A program made the position numbers and the translations under genes. The notes beneath the pieces were generated by a model that had not been told where the DNA came from, did no database searches, and saw nothing but the letters and a program-made list of their open reading frames with translations. A stretch of DNA of 58,988 nt from JAWUWD01 sp034112085 (lineage in GTDB: Bacteria > Bacteroidota > Bacteroidia > Cytophagales > Cyclobacteriaceae): NCBI GenBank assembly GCA_034112085.1, contig JAWUWD010000009.1:1-58988 (forward strand), in the 5' to 3' direction. Position 1 is the stretch's first letter. Each line of letters begins with the position of its first letter. Positions 8,555 to 17,927 of the stretch are shown piece by piece.

Positions 8555-9613
8555 TCAAATTTTGTGTACCCAACCAAACCGATCTTCTGATCTGCCGGTA
8601 CGTATATCGTCAAGTGCTGTCAACACTTTGCTTGAAAATTCTCTATTTTCAGGCAAATCGTAATCCACACCATCATATCCTATTGTAGCGATGTTAGCAA
8701 TAGTAGCTGCAGTTCCTGCACCAAATGCTTCTTGCAGTCTGCCAGACTTAGCGGCATCTATCACCTCCTCAATACTTACCTTTCTTTCTTCCACATTGAC
8801 TCCCCAGTCTCTGGCCAATGTCAACACACTATCTCTAGTAATCCCATTGAGAATAGTGTCTCCAGCTGGAGCTGTAATCAAGGTGTCATCGATCAAGAAC
8901 ATAACGTTCATTGTACCGGACTCCTCTATAAATTTATGTTCTTTAGCATCTGTCCAGATCAACTGATCATAGCCTTGCTCCTGCGCCAGTTTTGCGGGGT
9001 ACATAGCTCCTCCATAGTTTCCTCCCGCCTTAGCATATCCAGTTCCTCCTTCAGCAGCTCTTGTATAGTGCGTTTCGATCTTTACGCGAACTGGTTTGGA
9101 ATAGTAGGCCCCTACTGGACACGTGATTATCATGAAATCAAAATCCACAGAAGGTCTGATACCTATATATTCATCTGCAGAAAATACATAAGGTCTTAGA
9201 TAAAGAGCTGTCCCCTCTTTACTCGGCACCCATTCACTATCCAAATTCACCAATTCTCTCAATCCTTCCATAAACACTTCTTCAGAAAGATGTGGCATGC
9301 ACATACGTTCAGCCGAAAGATTCAGTCTTTTGAAGTTATCCAATGGTCTAAAAAGTAATATTTCGCCTTCAGCTGAACGATACGCCTTCATTCCTTCGAA
9401 AATAGACTGTCCATAATGAATAGCCGGTGTAGCTGGGCTCACCGAAAGATTGCCATATGGTAAGATATGATTGTTTCCCCAAGTACCATTTCTAAAATTA
9501 GAAATAAACATATGGTCAGAATATACCTTCCCAAATTCAATGTTATCAAAATCTACTTCCGTTATCTTCGATGCTGCTCTTTTCTGAATATCTATGCCTA
9601 TTGTATCTACCAT
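8555..9613 (-). CDS. ilvE: Branched-chain amino acid aminotransferase
   Basis: This 352-residue fold-type IV PLP enzyme interconverts valine, leucine and isoleucine with their 2-oxo acids, using glutamate/2-oxoglutarate. The PLP lysine is Lys195 in GYAKAGGNYGG. The class-IV signature is visible as FIEESGTMNVMFLIDD followed by NGITRDSVLTLARD. The N-terminal segment SPATPAIHYGQSIFEGMKAYR is typical of the longer eukaryote-like branched-chain group. I choose the ATG at 9613 (MVDTIGIDIQ); an ATG 10 codons earlier adds only a poorly conserved MYIFNIKTFK. The gene is alone between a 170-base upstream region and an intrinsic terminator. Confidence 0.95.
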   Translation of the reverse strand: MVDTIGIDIQKRAASKITEVDFDNIEFGKVYSDHMFISNFRNGTWGNNHILPYGNLSVSPATPAIHYGQSIFEGMKAYRSAEGEILLFRPLDNFKRLNLSAERMCMPHLSEEVFMEGLRELVNLDSEWVPSKEGTALYLRPYVFSADEYIGIRPSVDFDFMIITCPVGAYYSKPVRVKIETHYTRAAEGGTGYAKAGGNYGGAMYPAKLAQEQGYDQLIWTDAKEHKFIEESGTMNVMFLIDDTLITAPAGDTILNGITRDSVLTLARDWGVNVEERKVSIEEVIDAAKSGRLQEAFGAGTAATIANIATIGYDGVDYDLPENREFSSKVLTALDDIRTGRSEDRFGWVHKI

Positions 9614-9814
9614 TTTAAACGTTTTAATGTTAAAAATATACACTTATTTTCTCCCCCTACCACCCCTAACGATTGTTAGTGCATTAAGATGCAAAGGTAA
9701 GAAAAATAAGGTTGATTTGCTAATGAACTTAGCTCTGTAGTTCCAGTTCAGATCGAGGAAAATAGTCCTATTGAGTGTGCCATCCCTTATTTATAAAAGG
9801 GTGAATGTGAAGTA

Positions 9815-10363
9815 TCACATCCTCGGTTTCCAAGCGACCTCTTCAGCAGATAACTCTTGAGTCATCATTCGTGATAAGACAAACAAGTAATCTGACAAGC
9901 GATTGAGATATTTGATCACCAATTCAGGAACTTCAGCTTCGTTAGTAAGTGATATAGTTAATCGTTCAGCTCTACGGCATACACATCTCGCAATATGACA
10001 AAACGATACTGATTGATGTCCACCAGGAAGTACGAAAAATTTCATTTCAGGAAGCTCTGAACTCATATCATCCATTTTAAGCTCCAAAAAAGCAATATCT
10101 TCTTCTAGAAGTTCTGGCACTTTCACTTTAGTATTCCCAGGTTCAGTTGCTAATATCGAACCCAGTGTAAACAAGCGATCTTGAACTTCAACTAGTTCAT
10201 CTTTACGGGCTTTATTTACTTCTTGATCTCTTAATAATCCAATATACGAATTAAGTTCATCGACTGTCCCATAAGCTTCGATACGCTCATTAGCTTTAGA
10301 TACTCTTTGGCCTCCAAAAAGGGCAGTTGTGCCTTTATCTCCTGTTTTAGTATATACTTTCAA
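9815..10363 (-). CDS. Cob(I)alamin adenosyltransferase, PduO type
   Basis: This 182-residue enzyme transfers the adenosyl group of ATP to cob(I)alamin to make coenzyme B12. The N-terminal ATP loop KVYTKTGDKGTTALFGG and the segment RIEAYGTVDELNSYIGLLRD are diagnostic of the PduO/MMAB family. The later segment CHIARCVCRRAERLTISL holds the conserved arginine-rich helix and is followed by YLNRLSDYLFVLSR. The coding region begins 32 bases after an ABC transporter ATPase on the same strand, and there is no room between them for a cobalamin riboswitch. The cofactor would serve B12 enzymes encoded elsewhere. Confidence 0.95.
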   Translation of the reverse strand: MKVYTKTGDKGTTALFGGQRVSKANERIEAYGTVDELNSYIGLLRDQEVNKARKDELVEVQDRLFTLGSILATEPGNTKVKVPELLEEDIAFLELKMDDMSSELPEMKFFVLPGGHQSVSFCHIARCVCRRAERLTISLTNEAEVPELVIKYLNRLSDYLFVLSRMMTQELSAEEVAWKPRM

Positions 10364-10395
10364 TGCTGTTTAACGTTTTAGATCTATCTTAATCA

Positions 10396-11121
10396 CTATT
10401 CAACCTCGTTCAAGACTGTGGTCGATCTAGTCACATTTGTATTGACAATGTCCGTCTCAACCAATCCATCTCGAAGTCTAATAATACGATGAGCATAATG
10501 AGCTATATCATCTTCGTGGGTCACCATGATGATGGTATTCCCTTTCTCATGTAGTTCATGGAAAAGCGCCATGATCTCATAAGATGTTTTGGAATCCAAA
10601 TTACCGGTAGGTTCATCTGCCAAGATAATACTTGGCTTATTGACCAATGCTCTGGCAATAGCTACTCTCTGTCGCTGACCACCAGAAAGTTCGTTAGGCT
10701 TATGATCTGCACGATCACCCAGTCCAACACTTTCTAATGTTTCCATTGCAATCTCTTCTCTATCGTGTTTACCATATCCAGCATATATCAATGGAAGAGC
10801 CACATTCTCAAGTGCTGAAGCCCTTGGCAGCAGATTAAATGTCTGAAACACAAACCCAATTTCCTTATTTCTAATTTCAGCTAAGTCATTTTCTGTCAGA
10901 TCACTCACATCATGATTGTTGAGTACATATTTACCGTCTGTTGGTGTATCCAAGCAGCCAATAATATTCATTAAAGTAGACTTTCCAGAACCTGAAGGGC
11001 CCATGAAAGCCACATACTCACCTTTATCAATCTCCATACTCACAGACTGCAATGCTCTAACAGTTTGCGTACCCATTTGGTATACTTTTGAGATTTCTGT
11101 TGTTTCTATGATTTTTCCCAT
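10396..11121 (-). CDS. ABC transporter ATP-binding protein, LolD/MacB type
   Basis: This 241-residue ATPase has Walker A GPSGSGKST, Q-loop FQTFNLLPRASALENVALPL, signature LSGGQRQRVAIARAL, Walker B IILADEPTGNLDS and an H-loop histidine in MVTHEDD. The segment after the Q-loop and the GNLDS ending place it with the LolD/MacB/FtsE-like group, which works with FtsX-type permeases in lipoprotein release or efflux. No permease is encoded next to it, so its partner must lie elsewhere. It precedes the adenosyltransferase by 32 bases and may share its transcript without sharing its function. Confidence 0.93.
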   Translation of the reverse strand: MGKIIETTEISKVYQMGTQTVRALQSVSMEIDKGEYVAFMGPSGSGKSTLMNIIGCLDTPTDGKYVLNNHDVSDLTENDLAEIRNKEIGFVFQTFNLLPRASALENVALPLIYAGYGKHDREEIAMETLESVGLGDRADHKPNELSGGQRQRVAIARALVNKPSIILADEPTGNLDSKTSYEIMALFHELHEKGNTIIMVTHEDDIAHYAHRIIRLRDGLVETDIVNTNVTRSTTVLNEVE

Positions 11122-11277
11122 GACCTCTTATTCTGATGTTATCTTTTATAATGATGTTAGATCAATCAAATAAGTTTGATTCTCACCTCATATATTTCTT
11201 TTACAATTAAACTAAAAAATACCGATTGGGATGTGACTATTCCTTCAACGGGAAATATTCAATTTCAACCGTCAATA

Positions 11278-14271
11278 TTAGTCATTAAAGAACTCTGAAG
11301 TTCTCTGCGTTAGTTGTAATTGATCTAAATATTTCAATTCGAAATTCTTAAACTCTTGACTAGATACCAAAGGCTGTAATTCTTCTAGTCCATCGTTACC
11401 ATGTCTGTCGAAATCCATAACCGCACAATGCATTATATATCTCTTCAGTAACCCAATGGCATAGGGATTAACTTCTATTGCGCTAAGTATTGTATTATAT
11501 GCTTCAAAATCTTCTCCATTATCAACTAAATAATTTGCTTTCCCGATTACACCTTGCTCAAAAAATGGATTAGCATTGGCCTTATCAAACAGAGCATCGC
11601 TTCTTGTAGTGTCATTATGAAGGTGTGCATACCTCTGACCATAATAATAGCTCTGCAGTTTCCGAGATTTAGGTATTGAACTTTTGACACCAAATGCATA
11701 ATACGCACTATCTATTCGACCTAAGAAATCCATCTTAGCAATATCATCCCAAGACCCATTCCAATTTTGATTTAGAACATCTCCATAAAAAGTTGCTTTA
11801 CCTTTATCTCCCTTTTCAATAAAATAATTAACTAGGTCAATTCTAATCCTATCTTTATAATTAACATCCTCGATTGCATCAATGATTTCTTGAGTTTGTA
11901 CCTCATTCTCCTTAGTTACTTGATATCTCCAGTACCAATACTTTTCAGCATTACTCATTTGCGAAAGGTCAGATAATCTCAACATGCGTAAAGCTCCTTC
12001 TGCCATTTGTCTATTAACTGGGTTTACTTCTAAAGTCAATTCTTCCCATAACACCTTAGCCTCATCAATCAGCCCTGCCTCCATAGATGCTATGGCCAAT
12101 GCCAGATGTGCCTTGTCATATTCTCTGACTAAAGACTTCTTGAAAAAATCTACTGCCAACAAGGTCGATTCTTGATCCAAAGACCATAACCCTAGTACAT
12201 AATAGTAAAAACCTGACTTTACAGGATAGTTATTAGCTAACTGGTCCATCATTATAAAAGCCTTTTCTACTTCAAGATGATAATAATACCCCAAGGCAGC
12301 TGCAAATAGTAATTGTTCTCTAAAGCTTATGTTTTGAGATAACATGGCGATTTCAGGCAATGAAGATAAGTAGGTAGAGTCCAGTCCAAAAATATTATTT
12401 ATCGACTTATTATACAGTGATGCTCCAGACACTATATTTAGTAAAGTATCACCTGCTATTGGAGCATCCCACATAATTTGCTTGCTGTTATGCAATACCA
12501 GCCCATTATTGATTAGCGCTGTATGATCCTCAATAATATACTCTTCGATAATGGAGTCTAGATTATATTCATAATCACCTTTACTGATCAAAGAAAGGGT
12601 ATTAACATTAGCGCTTCTTTCTGTAACAGACTTAGTTCTGCTGTCTTGAAAAGTTAAAAATGCCGAATCAGCCTCATCTGCTCTATCATATAGTAGGCCT
12701 AGATTGATCTTAAGACGTTCAGTATTGGGGAATTCATCTTTTCCATCGCGAATAGTAAAAAGCCCATCGAAGAACTTCCCCTGGTCAAGATGTATATTCC
12801 CCATATTGACAAAAGCCTGAGGAGTAGGCCGCTTTCTTATTGCCTCGCTAAAATAATAAGCAGCTACGGTATTATTAGCATCACTACGAGCCATTTCCCC
12901 TAATGTATAGTTAGCTCGATGATTCCCATAATCCAACGATTTTCCTTTTTTGTAGTAAACCGCTGCTATTTTTCGCTCACCTTTCCTAAGGTGCAAATCT
13001 CCTACACCATTGTAATAGGCTGACATTGCATGGTAAATGGGAATGTTATAATTAGAGGCCAAGACAAACCCTAACACTGCAATTGATCCGGCAAAGCGAT
13101 AGGTGAAGAATGGCATATTCTGTGGATCGTAGAGCACACGATATACCTGTTTATTATTCCCCAATGGGTTTACGAAATTGGCTAAGATGTAAACAAAGAA
13201 CATAAACCCATATCCCAAATGAGCATATAAGATGAAATCTTCAAACACCTCAATGACACCATCATTGGCAGAGAATAAATGATACCCAATAGTGAAAAAA
13301 CAAATGCTTCCTAGTAATAGGTAAATATACCCTCCTATTGGTTGAAACTTGTAAATATGCTTATAAGTCTCCTCGCTCAGACTATACATCACAATCCCTA
13401 TTAGAGAAGAAATCACAAGAAGAACGAAGGGATGGATATTGACAAAATCCCAATAGATAAACTGGACTTCGTTAAGAACAATGATTAATAAGTTGACCAA
13501 ATAGACAATTGTGATAATCAAAAAATGTGTAAGACTATTTTTACTGTAGACGTTGTTGCTAGAAGTAATAATGTACATAAACCCGACTAACATTTGATGT
13601 CCAATCAATAATATGAATAGAAGACTTATAATGATTGGGGCCGTATACCCGTAAGTTGCCAGATGAAGAAATGGAAGTTCTACGCCAGCCGCAAAAAATA
13701 CTATCAAGCCAAATATGGCCGTAGCACTCAGAAAGCTAATCAACCTATTGGTGAAAGTGACTAAGTTATTGATAGATTGGAAATAATAACTTAAAGGAAC
13801 GTAGAGTACAAAAACGATGACCAAGCCAAGCTTATCGACACTCCCGAAGAGCAATAAGTTTTCAAGTTTAAGGCTCATCAAAAAAGTAATAACAATCGCC
13901 ATACCTACCAAATACCAGAAGCGCATCAATGTAGTCACACAAGTAAGTGCCATAGAGAAAATCAACCCTAACAGCCCAACGTATAAATAAGATGGCCAGT
14001 TATACAGAGTAAGGCCTCCTCCTTCAAAACTCTCAGTAAGCAAGTAGCTATCAACTTCGAGAGGAAGTTGATAAGGCCCTATTTGGATAGTGTCAATTGT
14101 AATTTGGATAGTTTCGCTTTGTGCGTAAGTCTGCCAAGGAAATGTCAAATCTAATCCAATAGCCCAAGCAGTCAAGAAAAAAGCTACGGTACTAAAGAAT
14201 AAAATTAGTAATCCCCAATAGAGTTGTTTGTATGGCGTCTGCCAATCAGTCCAAAAAAATAATTGATTCAT
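11278..14271 (-). CDS. Large polytopic membrane protein with C-terminal TPR-like repeats, function unknown
   Basis: I do not recognise this 997-residue protein as a named family. The first 430 or so residues contain about 11-12 hydrophobic segments (for example LYWGLLILFFSTVAFFLTAW, YLYVGLLGLIFSMALTC and IIISLLFILLIGHQMLVGF). After these a long soluble region has helical TPR-like repeats, recognised from patterns such as YYNGVGDLHLRKGERKIAAV, ANYTLGEMARSDANNTVAAY and FVNMGNIHLDQGKFFDGLF. The arrangement suggests a membrane-anchored scaffold with a tail for protein contacts, on whichever side of the membrane that tail lies. It stands alone between the ABC ATPase and PlsC genes, with about 120-155 bases on each side. 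The start is the ATG at 14271 and no signal peptide precedes the first membrane segment. Confidence 0.8.
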   Translation of the reverse strand: MNQLFFWTDWQTPYKQLYWGLLILFFSTVAFFLTAWAIGLDLTFPWQTYAQSETIQITIDTIQIGPYQLPLEVDSYLLTESFEGGGLTLYNWPSYLYVGLLGLIFSMALTCVTTLMRFWYLVGMAIVITFLMSLKLENLLLFGSVDKLGLVIVFVLYVPLSYYFQSINNLVTFTNRLISFLSATAIFGLIVFFAAGVELPFLHLATYGYTAPIIISLLFILLIGHQMLVGFMYIITSSNNVYSKNSLTHFLIITIVYLVNLLIIVLNEVQFIYWDFVNIHPFVLLVISSLIGIVMYSLSEETYKHIYKFQPIGGYIYLLLGSICFFTIGYHLFSANDGVIEVFEDFILYAHLGYGFMFFVYILANFVNPLGNNKQVYRVLYDPQNMPFFTYRFAGSIAVLGFVLASNYNIPIYHAMSAYYNGVGDLHLRKGERKIAAVYYKKGKSLDYGNHRANYTLGEMARSDANNTVAAYYFSEAIRKRPTPQAFVNMGNIHLDQGKFFDGLFTIRDGKDEFPNTERLKINLGLLYDRADEADSAFLTFQDSRTKSVTERSANVNTLSLISKGDYEYNLDSIIEEYIIEDHTALINNGLVLHNSKQIMWDAPIAGDTLLNIVSGASLYNKSINNIFGLDSTYLSSLPEIAMLSQNISFREQLLFAAALGYYYHLEVEKAFIMMDQLANNYPVKSGFYYYVLGLWSLDQESTLLAVDFFKKSLVREYDKAHLALAIASMEAGLIDEAKVLWEELTLEVNPVNRQMAEGALRMLRLSDLSQMSNAEKYWYWRYQVTKENEVQTQEIIDAIEDVNYKDRIRIDLVNYFIEKGDKGKATFYGDVLNQNWNGSWDDIAKMDFLGRIDSAYYAFGVKSSIPKSRKLQSYYYGQRYAHLHNDTTRSDALFDKANANPFFEQGVIGKANYLVDNGEDFEAYNTILSAIEVNPYAIGLLKRYIMHCAVMDFDRHGNDGLEELQPLVSSQEFKNFELKYLDQLQLTQRTSEFFND

Positions 14272-14394
14272 ATATACTATCGTGACCTTATTACTTGTTC
14301 AAAAGTATAATCTATTGGTGGAATTCCTGTAATGCAACGCAATGATACAAATGAAGTGTTAATTCCATGGCAGTTTTCTCCATTTTCATCATTA

Positions 14395-15216
14395 TTATGA
14401 TTCTTCCACCATCAAATCGTTGTGCGATTTTCTAATTTCTTTGTCTATGACCTGATAAACTTTCTCTTTTAACGCGTCAAGATCTGATAATGTTAAGCCC
14501 TGAGTATCTATCGGATCATGATAGATCAAGGCTGCTTTTCGCATTGTAAAAAGATAACGCCCATCATCCGGCAAAATTATCCAATTATGCGGAATAGATA
14601 CTGGTACAATAGGAATTTGCTTTTCTATCGCAATTTTGAATGCGCCATTTTTGAAGGGGATCATTACTGGTGGATTCTTTCCAAATACTCCGCCTTCTGG
14701 AAAAATTACTAAACTACGCCCATGTTCTATCGCATCCTTAGCACGTACAAAAGTACTGTGCTTACTCCTGAGGTTACTACGATCTACAGTTATATGAAGC
14801 TTTCGATACATATATCCAAATACTGGCACTTTTTCCATTGCATTCTTGCCGACATACATAAAATCCGTAGGTGTATTTCCCATAATTGGAATATCCAGAT
14901 ATGATGCATGATTGGGACAAAATAAATAGGTGCCATTTGCTTCTATTTGTTCACTTATATTCACCTCCAAAGGCATAAATGTGAGTGGATAAAAGAACTT
15001 CGCCCACAATCTATTGAGATGAGCTACATATCTATTCCAAGAAGGAACTTGAATAATCACTAAGAAGGGTATGAGCAACAGTACAAATAATACTATAAAC
15101 ACCACTATCACGTAAATCGAATATATCCGTCTTATTAGAAATCTCACATTGCGAAAATAGATGATTTTTATACAGAAAAAAATCCCTAGAATTCCAGGGA
15201 TCATATGGTCTTGCAT
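14395..15216 (-). CDS. 1-acyl-sn-glycerol-3-phosphate acyltransferase (PlsC-like)
   Basis: This 273-residue inner-membrane enzyme is expected to add the second acyl chain of phosphatidic acid. The acyltransferase motifs are present in order: block I NHASYLD (the H-x4-D catalytic pair), block II around VGKNAMEKVPVFGYMYRKL, block III FPEGGVFGKNPP and block IV IVPVSIPHNW. Two hydrophobic stretches near the N-terminus anchor the protein. The predicted start at 15216 includes a hydrophobic stretch MIPGILGIFFCIKIIYF ahead of the usual family start, so a start a few codons downstream is possible. Confidence 0.9.
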   Translation of the reverse strand: MQDHMIPGILGIFFCIKIIYFRNVRFLIRRIYSIYVIVVFIVLFVLLLIPFLVIIQVPSWNRYVAHLNRLWAKFFYPLTFMPLEVNISEQIEANGTYLFCPNHASYLDIPIMGNTPTDFMYVGKNAMEKVPVFGYMYRKLHITVDRSNLRSKHSTFVRAKDAIEHGRSLVIFPEGGVFGKNPPVMIPFKNGAFKIAIEKQIPIVPVSIPHNWIILPDDGRYLFTMRKAALIYHDPIDTQGLTLSDLDALKEKVYQVIDKEIRKSHNDLMVEES

Positions 15217-15310
15217 CTTAGCTATGACTTTGTCTTCAACTTAAATAGTTGAGTTTAGGAACTAAACTGTGAAGAATATTCCCAATAAGCAACGCTGAAA
15301 AAATATTGGT

Positions 15311-16012
15311 TTATATCTTTCTGATTTTACCACTGCCTGCAGAATTGTTATTAATTCGCTTAGGGTCACCTTTATAATAGACGCTTCCACTTCCGCTAAT
15401 CCTCGAGGAAATTTCGTCCTTAGCATGAACAGTACATTTACCTGATCCTGCAATGGATATATTATATTCGCTAGCCACTAAGTCTTCTGCATCTAACTTA
15501 CCAGAACCAGCAATAGAAACTTCATTATCTTCACTCGACCCTCTTAATACTACACTGCCTGATCCTGCAATACTTATTTCAATGTTCTTTGCGTCAGTTT
15601 CAAATTCGAGATCACCAGATCCGGCAACTGAAATATCCAAATCATCGCATTTGAATTTATTCTTACTCACCATATCTCCTGACCCTGCCACAGAAATGGA
15701 TTCTAAATTCTCAACCGTTATGTATATATCCATATTATCAAATCCACTCCAGTTAAACCAACCATTATTATCCTTATTGTCAATAATCAACTTACCATCT
15801 CTCACTTTCGTATCTAGCTTAGCGATATCGCTTCTTTTTCCGGAAATTTCAACTTGTTGTGTTGTCCCTTGCGTCAAATAGACATTGGCCGAAGTCCTCA
15901 ATGAGATTTTAGAGAATGTCTCAAACTTTCTGATTTCTTTCTGAAAAGCGAATAAGCTTGAGGTAACTGTTAAGAAAATAAGAAGTGCTGATAGTTGTTT
16001 TAATATTTTCAT
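15311..16012 (-). CDS. Secreted head-GIN domain protein (DUF2807)
   Basis: This 233-residue protein has an N-terminal signal peptide (MKILKQLSALLIFLTV, cleavage likely after SLFAF) and a head-GIN/DUF2807 domain. That domain is common in Bacteroidota, is predicted to form a right-handed beta-helix and is annotated in databases as a putative auto-transporter adhesin. The motif x-x-(A/S)-G-S-G recurs seven times at roughly 15-20-residue spacing: SVAGSG, SVAGSG, SIAGSG, SIAGSG, SIAGSG, RISGSG and NSAGSG. Each copy probably forms a turn of the helix. It would be periplasmic or surface-located; no catalytic residues are recognisable. Confidence 0.85.
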   Translation of the reverse strand: MKILKQLSALLIFLTVTSSLFAFQKEIRKFETFSKISLRTSANVYLTQGTTQQVEISGKRSDIAKLDTKVRDGKLIIDNKDNNGWFNWSGFDNMDIYITVENLESISVAGSGDMVSKNKFKCDDLDISVAGSGDLEFETDAKNIEISIAGSGSVVLRGSSEDNEVSIAGSGKLDAEDLVASEYNISIAGSGKCTVHAKDEISSRISGSGSVYYKGDPKRINNNSAGSGKIRKI

Positions 16013-16115
16013 AGTGAGTTCTATTTTAAGGTTGTAGTAAATAGACTTACAATATCCTTAAAGGTTGCATGCCTTTTGAAAATTGAATTACATTTGTGGG
16101 CAATAAAATTAGACC

Positions 16116-17006
16116 ATGCAATATCTTTTACTCTGTGTACTCATGAATGTGGCGATCTTCCTCATATTTAGAGCTTTTTCTCACTACAATATCCCAACAT
16201 TTCAAGCAATCGTTTTCAACTACTTAGCCTGCGTATTGACAGGGACTTTATTTTTAGGAAATGTTCAGTTTGTTTCATCTATAACTTTTGATCAACCATG
16301 GGTTTTGATTGCCCTTGGACTCGGAGCTATTTTCATTGGCACTTTCTATTTGATGGCATTGACAACACAGAAACTTGGCGTTACTGTTTCATCAATCGCT
16401 AGTAAAATGTCATTGGTCATCCCTGTGGTGATAAGTCTGTTTGTTTTGAATATAGCCTCGAGAGAATTGATTGTTTTCAACTATATAGGTATCGGACTAG
16501 CAATCACAGCAATACTCCTTTCATCTATCAAGAAAAAAAGCGAAAACGCACAAAAGATTAGTCTTTTCGTACTTTTCATGCCTGCCCTAGTATTCATCTT
16601 CGGTGGAGTTATCGATACCTCCATCAACTTCACCAGCCATAAATACTTAACAGCCGAAACAGAAGGAGTCTTTCCAATAGTCATATTCTTTTCAGCACTT
16701 TGTATCGGAACAGTAACATTGCTTATAAAGAGAGAGAAAATCAATCGTAGAAGTGTCATCGCAGGATCAGTTCTAGGAGTCATCAATTACTTTTCGATCT
16801 ATTTCATTGTGAAATCACTTGGTGCATTTGGCAATGATGGTGCTATTGTTTATCCTGTGATCAATGTTGGTATCATATTATTATCTTCCATTTCCTCCGT
16901 AATTCTTTTTAAAGAGAAACTGAGCAATATCAACAAGCTCGGTCTTGTGATGGCAGTAGCTGCTGTAGTGTTAATATTCTATCAAGAAGTAGTCGCTCAG
17001 TTCTAA
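16116..17006 (+). CDS. EamA/DMT-family transporter
   Basis: This 296-residue protein has ten hydrophobic segments in two EamA-like halves, as usual for the drug/metabolite transporter superfamily. The ends of the halves are visible at KLGVTVSSIASKMSLVIPVV and at GAIVYPVINVGIILLSSISS. The substrate cannot be inferred. It is the first gene of a plus-strand pair, and the YigZ-family gene follows after 3 bases, which points to co-transcription. Confidence 0.85.
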   Translation: MQYLLLCVLMNVAIFLIFRAFSHYNIPTFQAIVFNYLACVLTGTLFLGNVQFVSSITFDQPWVLIALGLGAIFIGTFYLMALTTQKLGVTVSSIASKMSLVIPVVISLFVLNIASRELIVFNYIGIGLAITAILLSSIKKKSENAQKISLFVLFMPALVFIFGGVIDTSINFTSHKYLTAETEGVFPIVIFFSALCIGTVTLLIKREKINRRSVIAGSVLGVINYFSIYFIVKSLGAFGNDGAIVYPVINVGIILLSSISSVILFKEKLSNINKLGLVMAVAAVVLIFYQEVVAQF

Positions 17007-17009
17007 CAG

Positions 17010-17627
17010 ATGTCGAGGACTTCCTACCATACTGTAACAAAAACTACCAAAGGTCTCTATAAGGAAAAGGGGAGTAAGTTTATCGCAATTGCCATTCCAG
17101 TCACATCTGAAGAAGGGGTTAAGCATCAACAAGAAGCTCTAAGGAAGGAATATTATGATGCCCGTCATCACTGCTATGCGTATGTAATAGGCGAAGATTA
17201 CGCACAATTCAGAGCTAATGATGATGGCGAGCCCAATCACTCTGCTGGAGACCCAATCTTAGGTCAAATCAGATCCAAGGACTTGACAAATACCTTAGTG
17301 GTAGTCATACGGTATTTTGGTGGAACCAAACTCGGTGTGAGTGGACTGATTAATGCCTATAAAACCTCTGCAGAAGAAGCACTCAGTGAGAATGAAATAA
17401 TTAATGTCCCAATAACAGATACCATTGAAATTATTTTCGACTATGAATCGACCAGTGAGGTGATGAGGATGGTCAAAGACTTAGACTTGTCTATCGCTAA
17501 TCAAAAATATGAAGTCGAATGCTCGTTGACAGTCAAATCACGAGTCGATCAAACTGACATTTTATTGAAGAAATTGCAACTCTTGAAGGATACCGGTAGT
17601 ACCCTACAGTTCAAATTGATTCAGTAA
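17010..17627 (+). CDS. YigZ/IMPACT-family protein
   Basis: This 205-residue protein matches the UPF0029/YigZ family. Its hallmarks are KEKGSKFIAIAIPVTSEE near the N-terminus, ARHHCYAYVIG, the segment FRANDDGEPNHSAGDPIL and VVVIRYFGGTKLGVSGLI. A C-terminal DUF1949-like ferredoxin-fold region follows (from about residue 135). The eukaryotic IMPACT relatives bind GCN1, while the bacterial function is not settled; ribosome-linked or proteolysis-linked roles have been proposed. It lies 3 bases after the EamA transporter. A long A+T-rich region with inverted repeats follows it. Confidence 0.92.
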   Translation: MSRTSYHTVTKTTKGLYKEKGSKFIAIAIPVTSEEGVKHQQEALRKEYYDARHHCYAYVIGEDYAQFRANDDGEPNHSAGDPILGQIRSKDLTNTLVVVIRYFGGTKLGVSGLINAYKTSAEEALSENEIINVPITDTIEIIFDYESTSEVMRMVKDLDLSIANQKYEVECSLTVKSRVDQTDILLKKLQLLKDTGSTLQFKLIQ

Positions 17628-17927
17628 CTATCCACTTCGTTCAAAATTAAACTAGGAGCTTGGTAAAAATATACCTCTGGTAATATTGAATTACTAATTC
17701 TCAAACAACCACGCTTATTTTAAAGTAAGATCTAAATTTAACACTATTCACTTTTAGATCTGCACCCTCATTCTAATGTCGAATCATTAGAGTCTGGCTA
17801 TATATTTTCTATAAAATTATCCAAAATAAATTGACAACACATTAATTATATTTATGCTTTGTATAAAAATTATAAATAAAAATTTATGAATATTTATTCT
17901 TTAGTTTACACCACAAAATAAATAAAT
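17628..17927. other. 300-base noncoding region with two inverted repeats
   Basis: No gene is visible here. There are two perfect inverted repeats: 9-base arms AGATCTAAA/TTTAGATCT at 17728-17736 and 17753-17761 with a 16-base loop, and 7-base arms TCTAATG/CATTAGA at 17772-17778 and 17785-17791 with a 6-base loop. Neither is followed by a T-run on the plus strand, so they are not typical terminators. The last 100 bases are extremely A+T rich and probably hold the promoter of the small gene at 17928. Confidence 0.5.

Noticed and set aside
9784..9801. Hairpin CCCTT/AAGGG after the adenosyltransferase gene as a terminator
   Set aside because: The stem is only 5 bp and no T-run follows on the minus strand.
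10364..10395. Possible cobalamin riboswitch upstream of the adenosyltransferase
   Set aside because: Only 32 bases separate it from the preceding gene, far too short for the riboswitch.
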